64,000 bases of DNA, from the NCBI GenBank assembly GCA_015501055.1, contig JADNYV010000012.1, positions 124,001 through 188,000 on the forward strand, in the 5' to 3' direction. Both the position numbers and the translations under genes were made by a program. Numbering within the stretch: the stretch's first letter is position 1; each line of letters starts with the position of its first letter. The DNA is from Mucidula mucida. Its lineage: Eukaryota; Basidiomycota; Agaricomycetes; Agaricales; Physalacriaceae. Shown piece by piece: positions 12,334 through 24,951 of this stretch. A model generated the notes under the pieces. The model ran no database searches. It was not told the DNA's origin and saw only the letters and a program-made list of their open reading frames with translations.

Positions 12334-12890
12334 GATGGTTAGTCTCAAATTTCTGCACCAAACCCAACCTCTTTGCCGTCTCGTTGAAAGCAGTTCTTCT
12401 CCGGCCCCAAGACTGCGCTGGTACTTCTCTCGTACAGAAATCCTTTAGATTCGCTGTGCAAGCTCGTTAGGATGGCGAGCTCTACCTAGACACTGGAACA
12501 ATATTGGGATGCCCTAAATATTGGTGACGAGCGTCAACCCAGGACCAATACAAATTCGAAGAACTTTTGGCGTCCATCAAGTATTTACAAGACGAGTCTT
12601 GTGCCCTCAATTTCGAAGGCTGTTTTCCCATTCACGGTCTATACTGCCTGCTATTGACTTAGTCTCCATTGCGGCACAATTTTGACGATGAATGCTCCTC
12701 ACAGCGCTTTGTAAATCATGATGCATTCGCAGATAGATATGTTAGTACGATTTCGATGGAAGCCCAAGGAGGATCCCTTTCCCGGAGTTGGTCGTCGTCA
12801 TGAGCTCTGCGAGATGTGGCACCGGCATGGCCTTTTCTAACTGAGTGCCGAATACAGCAGGGTTTGTCCGATTGGACATATTCTCAATCG
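12334..12890 (+). pseudogene. Possible decayed ORF (secreted Cys protein-like)
   Basis: This stretch has gene-like texture but no intact frame. An ATG at 12334 is followed at once by a GT..AG candidate intron ending before CAGTTCTTCTC, which would give the hydrophobic start QFFSGPKTALVLLS. Further on, fragments such as DTGTILGCPKYW, a Gln/Tyr/Glu-rich block and SCALNFEGCFP appear in different frames with stops between them. The spacing of cysteines resembles small secreted fungal proteins, but no family is recognised. It may be a degenerate gene, or noncoding sequence read too hopefully. Confidence 0.25.
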
Positions 12891-12934
12891 ATGTAATTGT
12901 AGCATGAAAATACAAGAGCTGTACATATGTACAC

Positions 12935-15843
12935 TCAATAACAAAAATTACAAATCAGTGCTGCCACGACCGCCACAACGAAAGCTTCTTGCCAACGATT
13001 GGAGCTTGCTCCGTCTGTATCACTAGTATCAGTCGCTGCCACCTGAGTTTCCTCTGCTATAAACGACGCCCAAGCAGCCCGGGTGGCCTCGGGAAATACA
13101 TACGTCCCTTCGATTGAGACAGACCCGAAATATATCTCATCTTGGCCGGGCAGGACGTCTGCAGCTAGCGTCTTGTTTTCACCGCCAATAACGCTATCGC
13201 CAGTCACCAGTCCAGTCGTGTTACTGCCGAACACGAACTCCCGGAGGAAAGTCAGCGCCTGGTGTTGGATTTATAAGGCGGTCAGGAAAATCTCGACGTA
13301 ATGCGCACTGGGCTTGGAGCTTTCGCTGGTACCAGATGGCCAGCACCCTTAAAAAGGACATAGGTCCAATTCCTTTCTTGGTGAACTATGCCCGCAAATG
13401 CTCCAGAGTCGTCGTACCAAGGAGTGGAAGGTTTTTTTGTGAAGCCTTGCACGCCCCCAAAGGTTGTGTTCTGCGTGGTTGATGGGTCAGTCGGAATGTG
13501 GAAGACAGATCTGACAAACTTGTATGGCAACTAATATTATGGCGAGTCGTGAGTTGGCGCGTGCAATGTAATCAATTCACTCGCCTTCTGAACCACGATG
13601 GGAGACGAGAGAATCATCGTTACCAGAATAAATGATGACAGATACATTCTGAGCGGTTGCGTTCGATGCCAAATCAGACAAGAATACCATGGGTCTACGG
13701 CATAATGTCAATTGAAAGTGCGTACATGAAGCGTCAAGACGTACTCGGGGCCTAGTTCAAAACTTGCGATCAGAGTCATCAGTAACCAATTGAGATTTCC
13801 TCACTAGGATCGGAATATTCTGCGAACCAATGGTTAGTAAAATGGCGCCACAGTATGAGTGATAGACTGACGCAATTGGCCAAAGGGAAAATCAAAATTC
13901 AATGCCCAGTCTTTGCTGGTTGGCGCGTGAATCGCAGCTCTTGTTGCGTTGTCTGTAGGGTATTATTAGGATCCTATGATCGCGGCTTAACATAGATGAT
14001 GAACCATTCATGAAGACGTTTCCATCCATAGGAACTTCGGGAAACAGCGCATCCGGAATATCATACACCTGTCCAACTGTTGCGATGATGTTTTCTAATA
14101 GAGAGACAAGGACGTACATCGAAGCCATTGCCGAGAGTTTCGTCTGAAGAAGGTTTGAGCACAGGTCACACTATAGGATACAGGACTTACTCCAGGGATA
14201 CGTGAAATTCAACGCGTAGTCGATGAATTCGTCTAAGAGCAGACACCCGTACTGAACGGATTAGTACGCCATAATATGCAGACCAAAAATACATATTCAC
14301 CCAAGGATCGATACTTCCATTCACCCGCTGGCTTAGATCTCTGCCCGAATGTACTTGTCGCCTTTCTAAGGAGCGCTTGCCCGCATCGCTCGATAACGCG
14401 AGATGTAATTTAGCTTGCATCCGATTTGTAAATTCGAACATTCGTATGGATGTTTGCAGAGAAACCCTATATCACGAGAAGACGGAAGGACAAGCTCGAC
14501 ACTGGGAATGATTCCGTTCTGAGGATATGTCAGATTCACGTCGTATCCACAAAGGTGACTCCTAGAAGCAGAACACAAGTCAGAATCATGTTAGACATGC
14601 AAAAGGCAAGGCTTACTGTTCTTTGAAATATTGATACACCTCTGGATCGTAGCCAATGAGCTGCGGATATGTCTCTATGACCGTCAGCTACAGCAATCAT
14701 TAGACCGCCGTTGAATCTCCAGATATAGGTTGATTACTGCAGGCAAGAGTTCGAAAACTTGGCCAGATGCGATTGAGCCATCCCCGATCGCTATTTTTGC
14801 GAGCTTTACGGGAGGAGATTCCATCGAGAAGTATGTTTTCGTAATGTACGGCTATGTGTCATACATGAGCTTCGAATTGCACGAAGAGCGCATAAGCATA
14901 CAATGTAGACACCCGCGTAACTTTCACCAGTCAAGTAGAGCGGACGCGTTGCAAGGCCCGGAAACACTTTGACAAGTTTTCCAAAAAGCCCATCTGTGTT
15001 ATTCAGTCGAAGAATCATAAGTCATTGGTGTAGTACGCACAAAGTCCTCTCCCATTTGGTCCTCATCGGCGACTTTGAGCAAGCAGCGACTCAGTGACTT
15101 GCGCGAAAAGGCGCAAAATACTGACTGTATCCTTCTGTATCCGCAGTTGAGAAGCCTGTCCCTCTGAATACATGGTTCAGCGCAAACTCCATAGCAGGGT
15201 TGAAAGAAAAGGAACATACACAGGCTGATCGACCCATACCTAACATTTCTTAATGTGTTGTATGATAAGGAATGGAGAGAATAGGCGTACGTAGTCAGCA
15301 ATTCGATTCCAACTGAAGTTGTTCGTAGTCATGCCATAGTCTCCTCCAAGCCGGAAAGGGCCATTCTGATTGAAGCTTTGAGTAAGGTCCCCATATACGG
15401 CCTTACGATACTCACCTCAAAGAGGAATCCTGCCATACTAGACGAGCCTGGTCCGCCATTCAACCAAATGCCCCATGGTTCTGTGCTGTTGGCGTCCGTC
15501 AGTGATCCATTCTGCTTCTCGGCCGCCCAGAAGAAAAGCGTGTCGTTTGGGTGATTTGCGCGTTGGACAGGGATGTTCCCAGCGAACGTACGAGGAATGT
15601 CGTTAAAAACGCCAGTAATATTTGGCAACGCGTCAGTGACCTCAAAGTCTACCGGCTCCGTTAGGTACAGACAGAAGGATATGGTTGAGCGTACATACAA
15701 TCTTGCCATTCCGGGCTGTAGTCACCAGCAGGTTGGTTTGGATATACTTGAGGGAATGAATTGGGGGGAGACTGCGCAACCGCAAGCAGTGTGCTTCCTA
15801 GCAGCACACCAGTAATCGTCGTCAATGGTGAGGGCGACAGCAT
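12935..15843 (-). CDS. Secreted serine carboxypeptidase (peptidase S10)
   Basis: Extracellular or vacuolar carboxypeptidase that removes C-terminal residues from peptides at acidic pH. The ATG at 15843 starts a clear signal peptide (hydrophobic core ITGVLLGSTLLAVAQS). Downstream exons show the substrate-binding motif WGIWLNGGPGSSSM, the catalytic serine in LYLTGESYAGVY (about 14960), the catalytic aspartate in IIYSGNDDSLVSHRG (about 13630) and the catalytic histidine in FKGAGHLVPAKAP (about 13340), in family order. There are about a dozen introns of normal size. The last exon ends with a Ser/Asp/Thr-rich stretch and a hydrophobic tail (AFVVAVVAALICNF), which suggests a GPI anchor or a C-terminal membrane segment rather than free secretion. 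Exact exon borders in 13560-14700 were not all checked. Confidence 0.92.
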
Positions 15844-16257
15844 GGGAATGAACAGGATGGGTGGGTGAGAAATAGAGACCTGCTGTTGCGATTGTTATTA
15901 TTATACCTAATTGAACAATAACAGATGGCCCTGGAGATGACTACCCGCACGAAGATGCCATCGGTGAAACGTCGATGCCAAAGAGAACTTCGATGTCGGC
16001 TCCCCTCTGGATCTTGAGTGTATTGGCCGCTTATTGTCCTCGTAGCCCGTGGCCTCGTGGCGGCGTCAAGCTATGCCCGGCCTCGAGAACAAGAAAGAAG
16101 CCGATCAACATTGCGCCACTACTTATTATTGTGTCAGCTGGAACTTGGAAGAAGAAGGAAGTACGAATTGGAAGATTCAGATCGTAGATTAGCACTAGAA
16201 GGTTAAGCCAAACAAAAGACGCGCGCTGTCTCTTCACTTCAGGCCTGGTCAACCTTC
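15844..16257. other. Divergent intergenic region, carboxypeptidase / CFT2
   Basis: 413 bp between two divergent start codons. No open frame of note and no recognised element. It should contain both promoters. Confidence 0.5.
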
Positions 16258-19200
16258 ATGATCACCTTTACGCCATTATCAGGTGCGGCGCGTTCGACGA
16301 GGACGACGCCTTTGGCATACGTTCTCCAGGTCGACGACGTCCGAATACTTCTCGATTGTGGCTCTCCAGACTGGGCCCCAGAAGGTCAGGACTTGGAAGA
16401 TCAACCATGGGAGCAATATTGCCGGGCTTTGAGAGAGTAATTACCGTTCTATCGACTGTACAACATTTCATTTTGACAAAATAATAGATATGCGCCAACC
16501 ATTGACCTCGTACTACTCTCTCATGGTGACCTCTGCCATTCAGGACTGTATCCATATGCCTATTCGCGATGGGGACTCAAGGCTCCGGCGTACACGACAC
16601 TGCCCGTACAGGCCGTAGCGCGCATTGCTGCCATGGAAGACGTGGATGGCCGACGAGACGAAGAGGACATCGGTGACGAGGGAAAAGTTGTATCCGAGGA
16701 CGGTGAAGACCAAGCCATACAGGTCGACGAAGCAGCGGAGGCTGCTGCTGCTGCTGACGATACGGCTCCGAAACGACGTTACATCACGACGGCCAGGGAA
16801 GTTCACGACGCCTTTGATTCTGTTAACACCTTGCGTTATTCTCAGCCAACCCACCTGCAAGGTCAGTCATGTTTTCTGTTCTATAGTTTGTGTTTGACCG
16901 ATGTCCCGAAGGGAAATGCCAGGGATTGACTATAACACCGTATAATGCTGGCCACACCCTCGGAGGCACAATATGGAAAATACGGTCCCCATCTTCCGGA
17001 ACTATAATCTACGCCGTAAACATGAACCATATGCGTGAACGACATCTCGACGGCACTGTTCTTATGCGGTCTGCCGGTGGAATATTCGAACCTTTAGCGC
17101 GACCAGACCTTTTGATAACAGACGCGGATCGAGCATCTGTTATAATGAGTCGCCGAAAGGACCGCGACGCTGCACTGATAGACGCGGTTACCGCCACATT
17201 GTCCTCTCGGTTCTCTCTTTTGTTACCTTGCGACTCAAGTACGCGTGTCCTTGAGCTCCTCGTCCTTCTAGATCAACACTGGAACTACTCTCGCTTGCGA
17301 TATCCCATATGTTTCCTTTCGCGCTCCGCTAGCGAAATGCTGACGTTCGTACGAAGTATGATGGAATGGTTGGGAGGAACCGTGAGCAAAGAAGACGTGG
17401 GTGAAGAGGGCACAGGTGGAAGACATGACAATAAAAGGAAGCGTGCCGGAGACGATGATGGTGACGACGATGCCTTAGGAGCGTTCGCTCTCAGATTCAA
17501 GTCTGTCTCTTGCTCTCGCTTTACACACAGGACTGATTTCGACAATAGACATCTCGAGTTCTTCCCAAATCCCCAGTCCCTGATCCAAAAATATTCTTCT
17601 AAAGATCCCAAGTTAATCCTCGCGGTTCCGGCTTCCCTTTCTCATGGACCGTCGCGGCATCTCTTTTGTGATTTTGCCGCGGTCCCTGACAACGTCGTCT
17701 TATTGACAGGACGAGGTGAAGAGGGTTCTCTTGGCCGCGTTCTTTTCGACAAATGGAACGACGCGCAACGACCGGAGGATAAGTGGGATCAAGGCAAAAT
17801 AGGGAGAAACGTCATGATGGATGGCGTTATGACGCTGAAGGTACTGATGGCCTCGCTCCTGATGCTGCTTGGCTGAATCCTCAAAATAGATGAACTCCAA
17901 AGTACCTTTACAAGGCGCAGAGCTTGAAGTGTATCTCCAAAGACAGGAAGAAGCAAAACGAGAAGCTGATAAGAAGAAAGTGGCGCAAGCTCGCGATCAG
18001 CCAATGTTGGAAGCCGATGAAGGCGACAGCGAATCCGACTCTGATTCAGAAGACGAAGTTAGCCGCGAGCTCATGGACGGAGAAGACGACGATTTCGGCG
18101 GAGGTCGTCGCGGTAACAAAGGCGACACAGACTGGAACATGGACGATGGTGTCACCACGAAGCTGCTATCATTCGATATTTATCTGAAAGGTAATGTATC
18201 GAAGGCTACATCCTTCTTCAAGACCCTCGGAGGGCAGTCACAGAGATTCAGAACCTTCCCGTACGTTGAAAAAAAGCGAAAGGTCGATGAATATGGAGAG
18301 ATCATCGATGTTTCCATGTGGATGCAGAAAGGAAAGATTTTAGAAGAACAGGCAGAAAGCGACGAACTGAAGGACTACCGAAAGCGGCAGGCCGAAGAAG
18401 ATGCAAAGGTATTACCATCGTAATCCTTCATTTGGAAATTGAACCTTGCACAGAAAGCCATCCAGGAGCCGCCGTCCAAGTTCGTCACGGCTCAGGTCGA
18501 GGTACAGCTCGCATGCCGGCTACTGTTCGTCGACATGGAAGGCCTCAATGATGGGCGTGCGGTCAAGACGATTGTTCCCAAAGTAGATCCCAGAAAACTG
18601 GTAAATCGCGCGCGACGTCTGATGTTCGCACCTAACTGATAACTTCGTAGATACTTATCCATGCTTCTGCCAAAGACACGGATGTCCTCATCGAGAGCTG
18701 CGCTGGAATACGCACGATGACGAAAGACATATATTCTCCTGCCTCTCTAGAAACAGTGCAAATCGGTCAACAGATCAACAGTTTCTCGATATCTATCAGC
18801 GACGAGCTGTTGGCCTCCATGCGCATGTCACGGGTGAGTCAAATCCATTAAGCCCTTCATTACAATATGAACCAACATCGCATTAGTTCGAAGACAACGA
18901 AGTTGGGTACCTGACTGGCAAGATAGTAGCCCATGCCACATCGACAATTCCTACTCTCGAGACTTTTGCAAATCATACCAAACCCGTCAAGGTCGAGGAA
19001 TCTCAGGACCAGGAAATGCCTTCATCAGAGCTTCGCAATCTTGGATTACGTCCAGCCGTTCCGTTACCTAGTTCGACCATGATTGGCGAACTGAAGTTGA
19101 CTGCGCTCAAGAAAAAATTGGTCGATATTGGCATCCAAGCGGAGCTTGTAGGAGAAGGTGTTCTCATTTGTGGGAAGAGAGGTACTGTCGACTTGTTAGA

Positions 19201-19321
19201 ACAGTCCGTTGCTGTTCGAAAGACCGGTCAAGGTAAAGTTGAGATGGAGGGAAACGTGTCGGAGGTATATTACATTGTACGCAAAGAGATCTACAACTTA
19301 CATGCTCTTATTGCTGCTTAG
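16258..19321 (+). CDS. CFT2: Cleavage and polyadenylation factor subunit CPSF100/Cft2
   Basis: Nuclear 3'-end processing factor that pairs with the endonuclease CPSF73/Ysh1. The start MITFTPLSGAA followed by VLLDCG-like LQVDDVRILLDCG is typical of the metallo-beta-lactamase fold of CPSF100. The zinc-binding HxHxDH of the active nuclease is replaced by LLSHGDLCHSG, as expected for the inactive partner. Next come an acidic insert with an Ala run (about 16650-16770), ITPYNAGHTLGGTIWKI and YAVNMNHMRERHLDG, the beta-CASP region (LLPCDSSTRVLELL), a long Lys/Asp-rich linker, and the conserved FPYVEKKRKVDEYGEII block. The C-terminal domain with AIKTIVPKVDPRKLI-type sequence ends at 19321. About eight small introns. 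The frame appears complete. Confidence 0.95.
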
Positions 19322-20702
19322 CTTATTTATTTTACCTGCACTGTATGTATACATTTCCGTTGATCTATTCTCTTTGTGTCTCTAACAAGGACGTATAAGA
19401 AAGTCATAGTTTTGCTTGGCACCTACAATATCACTGACTCAAAGGTAGATACTACACGAGGTCTCCTTCCTCCGTGGCTCGCTACGTATCGTCCGATATG
19501 TCAGATATGTCAGCCACTAGTACTAAGCGATCCCTAAGCATTGGCGAAGTTCTGATCAACGTCTACGCCACACGCCACACTCACGGACTTACTTTGACGC
19601 AAGCATGGTGACGCAACGTCTCGCCTTTACAGTAAGGGCCTCATAGCTCGCCCAAATATCGGGAATGACATCGTAGTGTTTGATTTCCGCAGCGCCGCTG
19701 CGTTGTCAAGAAGCTCTACTCGGCTCTATCAGAGCCTAGTCATAAAGGCAAACTCGCAGTCGTGGAAACACTGCGTTCCGCAGTGGCGCAATAATACTAT
19801 GGGCTGCTAGCGACCTACTTGCGGAGCGGCGGAGCTGACAGAATAGCTGGTGACACTGAAGGACCCTGGGCCCGTACAAGGATATCGTATATTCTTGAAG
19901 ACGCTCAATCTGAGGTTCGGTTCGTAACTCATTGCAAGTCTTAGTGACGGTTCTGGCTTATCGTCCATGACTCATTGAATGAAGATAGTCCTTATAAGAC
20001 AAGTCGTGGCTCAAAGCGAGGTCGAGGACACGAGTCGGAGTCTAGAGTCACATCGAGACGGGAACGAGGATACCGCGCAGTGGATGGCACGGCGGACGCA
20101 CGTCAAACCTGCGGAGGCCTGCAAATCAGGTGAGCTTCAGGCTATGTCGTACATACTGTTTATAAATATGTTTCATCGTAGCAAATTTAGCTCTTGGCCC
20201 GCTCAACTGTTGTATTCGTTGAAGTCGACATTCCTTTCTGGACCTGGCCAGGCTACCGAGAAAGCCGACGAACCAGAGGTCCATACCTTGTCCATATCCA
20301 TGACGAATGCATGTACATATACAGATCCATAAACACATAGTTCCAGAAAAATACAGATTCCGGTTTCCGTGCGACTAGTACATGAAGAATACAAATGTAG
20401 TGCTACACGCGATAAACAATGGGCAACGATAAGTAGTATGTATGATTAAATGACGTGCCCAGGTCACCGCTGATAGGAAGAAACAGTAGGTAGGAATGAT
20501 AACCCGTGTATGACGTAGAGAGAGAGACTTGAACTTGACTGTGGCGCTAGCTAGTGAACAATGTAGGCGTGCTATGGGTATACACACTAAGACCAGTGAG
20601 CCAAAGCCTATAGAACAATGCGACGCGCTTACAATGTGCGATGATGTCGATGCTAAGAAGATGACGATGATGCAGGTGAATGGCAGAAAACAACCCGCTA
20701 CG
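19322..20702. other. Gene-free region, 1.4 kb
   Basis: Lies between the convergent ends of CFT2 and the next minus-strand gene. Only short open frames with no conserved texture are present. A short direct duplication of GATATGTCA occurs near 19497-19512. No RNA gene or transposon remnant was recognised. Confidence 0.5.
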
Positions 20703-21360
20703 CTATTGATACTCATCACTCGAGTAATCTGAGGTACGACGTTCTGTGTAGTGTGAACGCCTATTAGGAGGGTTAGAACATATCGTCCATCGAATAAAGT
20801 GACAAAGACGTACTTTGGCACGCGAGACACATGCGTTCTGTTCGCGTTCCGAATGAGTCTATTAATACGCTGGCAACTCTCCATGCGGGACTGCATGATG
20901 GATTCATACATGTCGAGCACGCGTATAGCAGGATTGTGCGCGGCATCCATGCTCGTCGCAGACTTCGTCGAGACGAAGAAGGATTTAGTTTGAGGTCCTT
21001 CTTACGTCTTGTCCACCGCGTTGGGGATGAAGATCTACGCGAAGGGCGTATCGGAGGTTCATGGGAAACAGAGGGGGATGGAGGGGAGTTCGGAGGCGGC
21101 GGGGAATCCTCATCTTCAGCATCCTGTAATTCGACTCTAGTCCTGTAAATCCACATGCGCTCCTGCTGGTAAAAGCTGACTAGAGAGTCAAGATTGTTTA
21201 CAGAAGGACGCAGCACAGGAACAATTTCAGACATCGGGGTAGAGTGTGTCATGGAGGGCTGCTGTGGAGGTGGAGGCGGAGTATATAAGGCATACGAAAG
21301 ACTAGACGGCGTCAGATTTTGATTCGGCAGGAAATTGGGCGGCAGACTAGTCAAATCCAT
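20703..21360 (-). CDS. Conserved basidiomycete protein of unknown function
   Basis: Small protein starting MDLTSLPPNFLPNQ at 21360, with a proline/serine-rich middle. Its C-terminal part resembles a recurrent basidiomycete block, seen here as the helical segment RVLDMYESIMQSRMESCQRI followed by NRLIRNANR. The last exon, after an intron with the strong donor GTACGT, ends in a polar tail (TSDYSSDEYQ) with stop at 20703. Between the RRKK segment and the helical block the frame breaks near 20997. One extra G in a short run would join the two halves, and no GT..AG intron does so. Function is unknown. Without the extra base the product would end in a non-conserved tail at 20773. Confidence 0.6.
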
Positions 21361-21660
21361 CGTGCTGGAGGCGCTCTGGACTGGTGGTGTGTATCAGTGT
21401 ATGCCGGTCATAGGGGAATCCGTGACGGCCCAGACAGGGCTCCTAGGCACTTTAGGACATCATTTTAGCTCAATTGAGTTGTCTGAGCTCATTGGCCAGT
21501 TGTCTGCATCCGCGCAGGATCACCAAGACATTTTGTCCCCTCAAAAGCCCTTTTGGACCACCGCATGTGGCGCTGATTGGCCAGTCGTCGTTGAGGGTCC
21601 AAGTTCTTCGATCGCGTCTAGAACGTGGCAATCACGTGTACACCTTTCGTCCTCCCGTCA

Positions 21661-22481
21661 ATGCATTGGATTGTCGTTCTGTTCGCCGCGTCGGGCATCG
21701 CTACCGTACACGCCAGCGCTGTCCTTGACGTTTACCATCGCGTCTTCCACCCCGATGTCGGATTTGGCGACTTTGTTCCCCGAGGCCAGGTTCTACTCGA
21801 TTCGTCACCCTCATTCGTCTCGTCCTCGTCGATGAGCGACGACTTTGCTCTATTCGCCCAGACGCTTGCAGAGTACAGTACGGACGATCGCGCCTTATAC
21901 CAGGTGGCACTAGAATCTGGGGGCTCATGGGAATATTCTTCCATTAAATATGTATGTTCTAGGTCTCTTGCCGTCAAGCTGCATCTAGAGCTTACTTGGG
22001 AGCTAGTGCCACCTTCAACTAGCCAGCGTTGAGGATATCATACTTCATACATCGTTATCTGAACCATTTAAACCATATGCTGTGGATTATTTCGTCTCGT
22101 CCGTACCGCATGATGGCGCCTGTCCTGCGTCCAACGTGACACCGACCGGGTTCGTAAATACGACCGTTACCTTCCAGCGACCGCATCTAGCACCTTTGTA
22201 AGTACCATCCTTGGAGCTTATCAAAGTAAACTACTAATGGATGCAGACCTGAACTTCGGGGTATATCACCAGTCACCTCGCAAACACCGGGAGCCACAGG
22301 TCAGCCAGTTGAAGAAAAGTCATTCCTCCAAAAGTACTGGATCTATATCGTTGCCGTCACCATTGCCTTGGGTAGGCTGTCGTAATCATTTATTTCATTT
22401 CTTTGTTTCTGATATTCCATGTCAGCTCTTTCTGGCGGTGCGCCAGAGGAAGGAGGAGGGCCTAGACGCGCTACGGCATGA
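21661..22481 (+). CDS. EMC10: ER membrane protein complex subunit 10 (EMC10-like)
   Basis: Probable subunit of the ER membrane complex, which inserts transmembrane helices into the ER membrane. The start chosen is ATG 21661 because it opens a good signal peptide (MHWIVVLFAASGIATVHASA). The lumenal domain begins AVLDVYHRVFHPDVGFGDF. Three introns with normal borders follow. The last exons carry ELRGISPVTSQTPG and then the EMC10 signature FLQKYWIYIVAVTIALAL, a single C-terminal membrane helix, before a Gly-rich end with stop at 22481. About 215 residues, a usual length. An upstream in-frame alternative start at 21625 would spoil the signal peptide. It is divergent from the unknown gene, with 300 bp between starts. 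Confidence 0.85.
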
Positions 22482-22693
22482 TATTGCGCGTTTCTTCATT
22501 TCGCGAAGAATGGTACGTGCTATTGTTGTAGGAGATGAAGAGGACGTATCACTATCTGTATTGGATCTCGCTGTAGGGTAGTCTGCACTGTCCATCCAAT
22601 GAAGGATTCAAAAATAGCAGCGTATATCCACGGTCCGGTGTTCCGATCAGACAATTCCGGGCTTGACGACGCTTGCTTTCTGCCACGACAAGA

Positions 22694-24098
22694 ATGAGCT
22701 CGCCCGATGATGTGCCGGCGGTCGACGAGAAAGCCCTCACCACATCTGTCTCCGACCTTTTAATTCTTGTTTTTATCCATGGATTCAAAGGCGACGACGA
22801 GACATTCTTGGAATTTCCCCAGCGGCTTCAACACATTCTAGCGGATACTATATCGCACTGCAACGTTGAGTCCATCGTCTTTCCTGTCTATGAGGTGCGC
22901 ATAGCTTGCATCTGTCATCTTGGCAGCCACTGATGATATCTAGACAAAAGGGGACCTAGTGAGCATCTCTCGTTGCCATCCAATAACTAGACGAACCGGA
23001 CGTCACCCAGAATGAAGCTGTCGTGCGCTTTGCGGACTGGCTCACAACTCTGGCTGTCGAGCGCGAGGTTGCCTCTGGTGGCGGCGCAGGCAACGCTAAG
23101 ATCGTGCTATGCGGACACAGGTGCATTAACTCTGATTTCCCCATATGCGGGATGCTGACGCCGACATCAGTATGGGCGGTCTCCTGGCCGCAGATACTCT
23201 ACGCGAATTCTACAAGTCGCGACCGGACTCCAAGGCCCCGTTATGGCCCAAGATCATTGGGTGTTTGGCGTTCGATACACCAGTATGCATCTTGGCTTCA
23301 TGGAGCATCCACGTACTCACAAATTGACAGTACTATGGCCTCCATCCCTACGTGTTCAAGAACACGGCGACAAGGGCGACGGAATACGCGAATGCTGCCA
23401 AGACAATGGGCAGTGCGCTGCTTGGATCGTTTGCGGGTTTTGGTGCAAAGAAGGCTACGACACCCGCTCCCGAAGCTACGACTTCTGCTCCGGCTACGGG
23501 ATGGGGTAAGTGGGCTCCCGCAGCATATGCTGTTGGCGGTGCAGTGCTGGCTGGTGCTGCTGCCGGCGGTGCGTACTACAAGCGTGAGGACCTCGGAGTA
23601 GGGTATACCTGGGCGACGGATCACATGAAGTATGTGCGAAACCTATGGGATGAAGCCGCTCTTAACAAGCGCGTTGACGACCTGCTCGATATTGAGGATC
23701 AGGAGGGTGTTGTGTTCAGAGTGTGGGTGTCTCGCCCTTGTTCGAAATCACTTGATATTAACCATGATAATAGATTCTACACTTATCTTCCACCTGTGCC
23801 CTTGATGAACAGCAATGCACGGACATTTGTGGTATTGCCCAAACGTAACGCTCGGTCTGCGAATAATTTCGTGCCTGCAAAGAATGGCATAGCGCCGGAT
23901 GAGCTGCAAGCGCATACTGGCATGTTCAGTGCCAAGACTAATGATGGATACTACGAGCTTGGGCTGGAGACTGTCAAAGTCATTCGGGAAGCAGTGATGT
24001 TGGGGCGGGGAATCTTCGAAGATCCCAATACCATCGACGCGACATTGGAAGAGGAGGGCAGGAAGAACGAGGAAGAAACGCTGGCATCATCATCATGA
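22694..24098 (+). CDS. Lipase-like alpha/beta hydrolase (DUF676 type)
   Basis: Predicted serine hydrolase of a fungal family. The first exon has the beta-strand LILVFIHGFKGDDETFLEFP, typical of the oxyanion-hole region. The nucleophile motif GHSMGGLLAADTL is split by an intron at about 23120-23170. Then follow IIGCLAFDTPYYGLHPYVFK and a Gly/Ala-rich, possibly membrane-associating segment (AYAVGGAVLAGAAAGGAYY). The C-terminal region carries FYTYLPPVP and FVVLPKRNARSANNF. The short exon TKGDL does not join in frame to EPDVTQNEAV at about 22991 unless one base is added after the acceptor AG, so the model contains one suspected base deletion. An intron before FYTYLPP is possible but ambiguous. 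Acid and histidine of the triad were not assigned. Substrate unknown. Confidence 0.82.
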
Positions 24099-24169
24099 CA
24101 CTATCCACGGATGTAATGTAAGTTTATGAATGTATTTTGTGTAACCGTAATTGTACTTTCTCTGCGCTA

Positions 24170-24892
24170 TCATGACGCGAAGGATAGATGCATAGCGTAC
24201 GCGTCCTCCCCATCGGCGTCTTTGATTGACAGTCAGTATCTGAAGAGGACGACGGAATTCAACGGTACTGACAATATTTCTTTTCTATGTCCTTGACAGT
24301 GAATCCAAGGGTGTCTCTGTACAGACCTAGAGCTGCCCGGTTTGATTTGCGTACATGCAGCGAAACATAATCAGCTCTATACATAGCTGCCATGGCTTCT
24401 TCTGCGACAGGCATAAGATGATGATTTAACTCGGATGAAAGACATACGAGATTGTACCATCAGCTTTTTGGCGATTCCTAGTCGTCTGTAAGAACGCAGG
24501 ACAGATATTGAAGTGACGTGCCCATGGGGCCTTTCGCCTTCAGGCAGGTCTTCCTCCCTGTTTAAAGCGCGTCAGTCTACGTGATCAAAAGCAGCATTGA
24601 GAGCGTGACATTTTGGCGAGAATGTAGCCCACTATCCGTCCATTGCTGTCCTCGGCTACATACGACAGTGTGGGCCAAGTCAAAAGGTGGTACAAGTCTG
24701 AGAAACCGGGAATCAACAACATTGAAGGATGGGGAACTGGGGAAACGGACAGTATTTCATGGTATAGTTTTCGGGAAGGTTCTGGAGATTGCAAGCCTGC
24801 ATTCCCATGGTATCTGTGGCGCAGATTCAAAACCAATACAGGAAAGGATGGGATTATTGCTGACCATCTATGCGTGCTACTCTGATGTTCAT
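24170..24892 (-). CDS. NAA10: N-terminal acetyltransferase catalytic subunit NAA10
   Basis: Catalytic subunit of NatA, acetylating nascent N-termini at the ribosome. Spliced from the ATG at 24892 it begins [20 protein letters not shown], continuing [19 protein letters not shown] and [20 protein letters not shown]. This is the hallmark NAA10 N-terminus. The acetyl-CoA motif R-x-x-G-x-A appears as [12 protein letters not shown], and the GNAT C-terminal part as [19 protein letters not shown]. Six exons with GT..AG introns all keep frame, and the stop is at 24170. The gene is complete at about 165 residues, shorter than many fungal orthologues because the acidic C-terminal tail is nearly absent. 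It is head-to-head with the CCCH gene at 59 bp. Confidence 0.93.
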
Positions 24893-24951
24893 GATGAGCA
24901 GAAGCAGAAGTAAGTACGGGCCGATCCTCCGCATCTCTCTTTTGTTGCGTC

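Noticed and set aside
16258..17300. Active metallo-beta-lactamase nuclease
   Set aside because: The HxHxDH zinc motif is replaced by SHGDLCHSG, so this is the inactive CPSF100 partner and not the nuclease CPSF73.
20375..20702. Extension of the unknown minus-strand protein through 20375
   Set aside because: A strong GTACGT donor and a polar terminal exon ending at 20703 give a better C-terminus; the read-through is Cys/Leu-rich and unlike the rest.
21625..21660. Upstream start for EMC10
   Set aside because: It adds residues ahead of a well-formed signal peptide; ATG 21661 is the better start.
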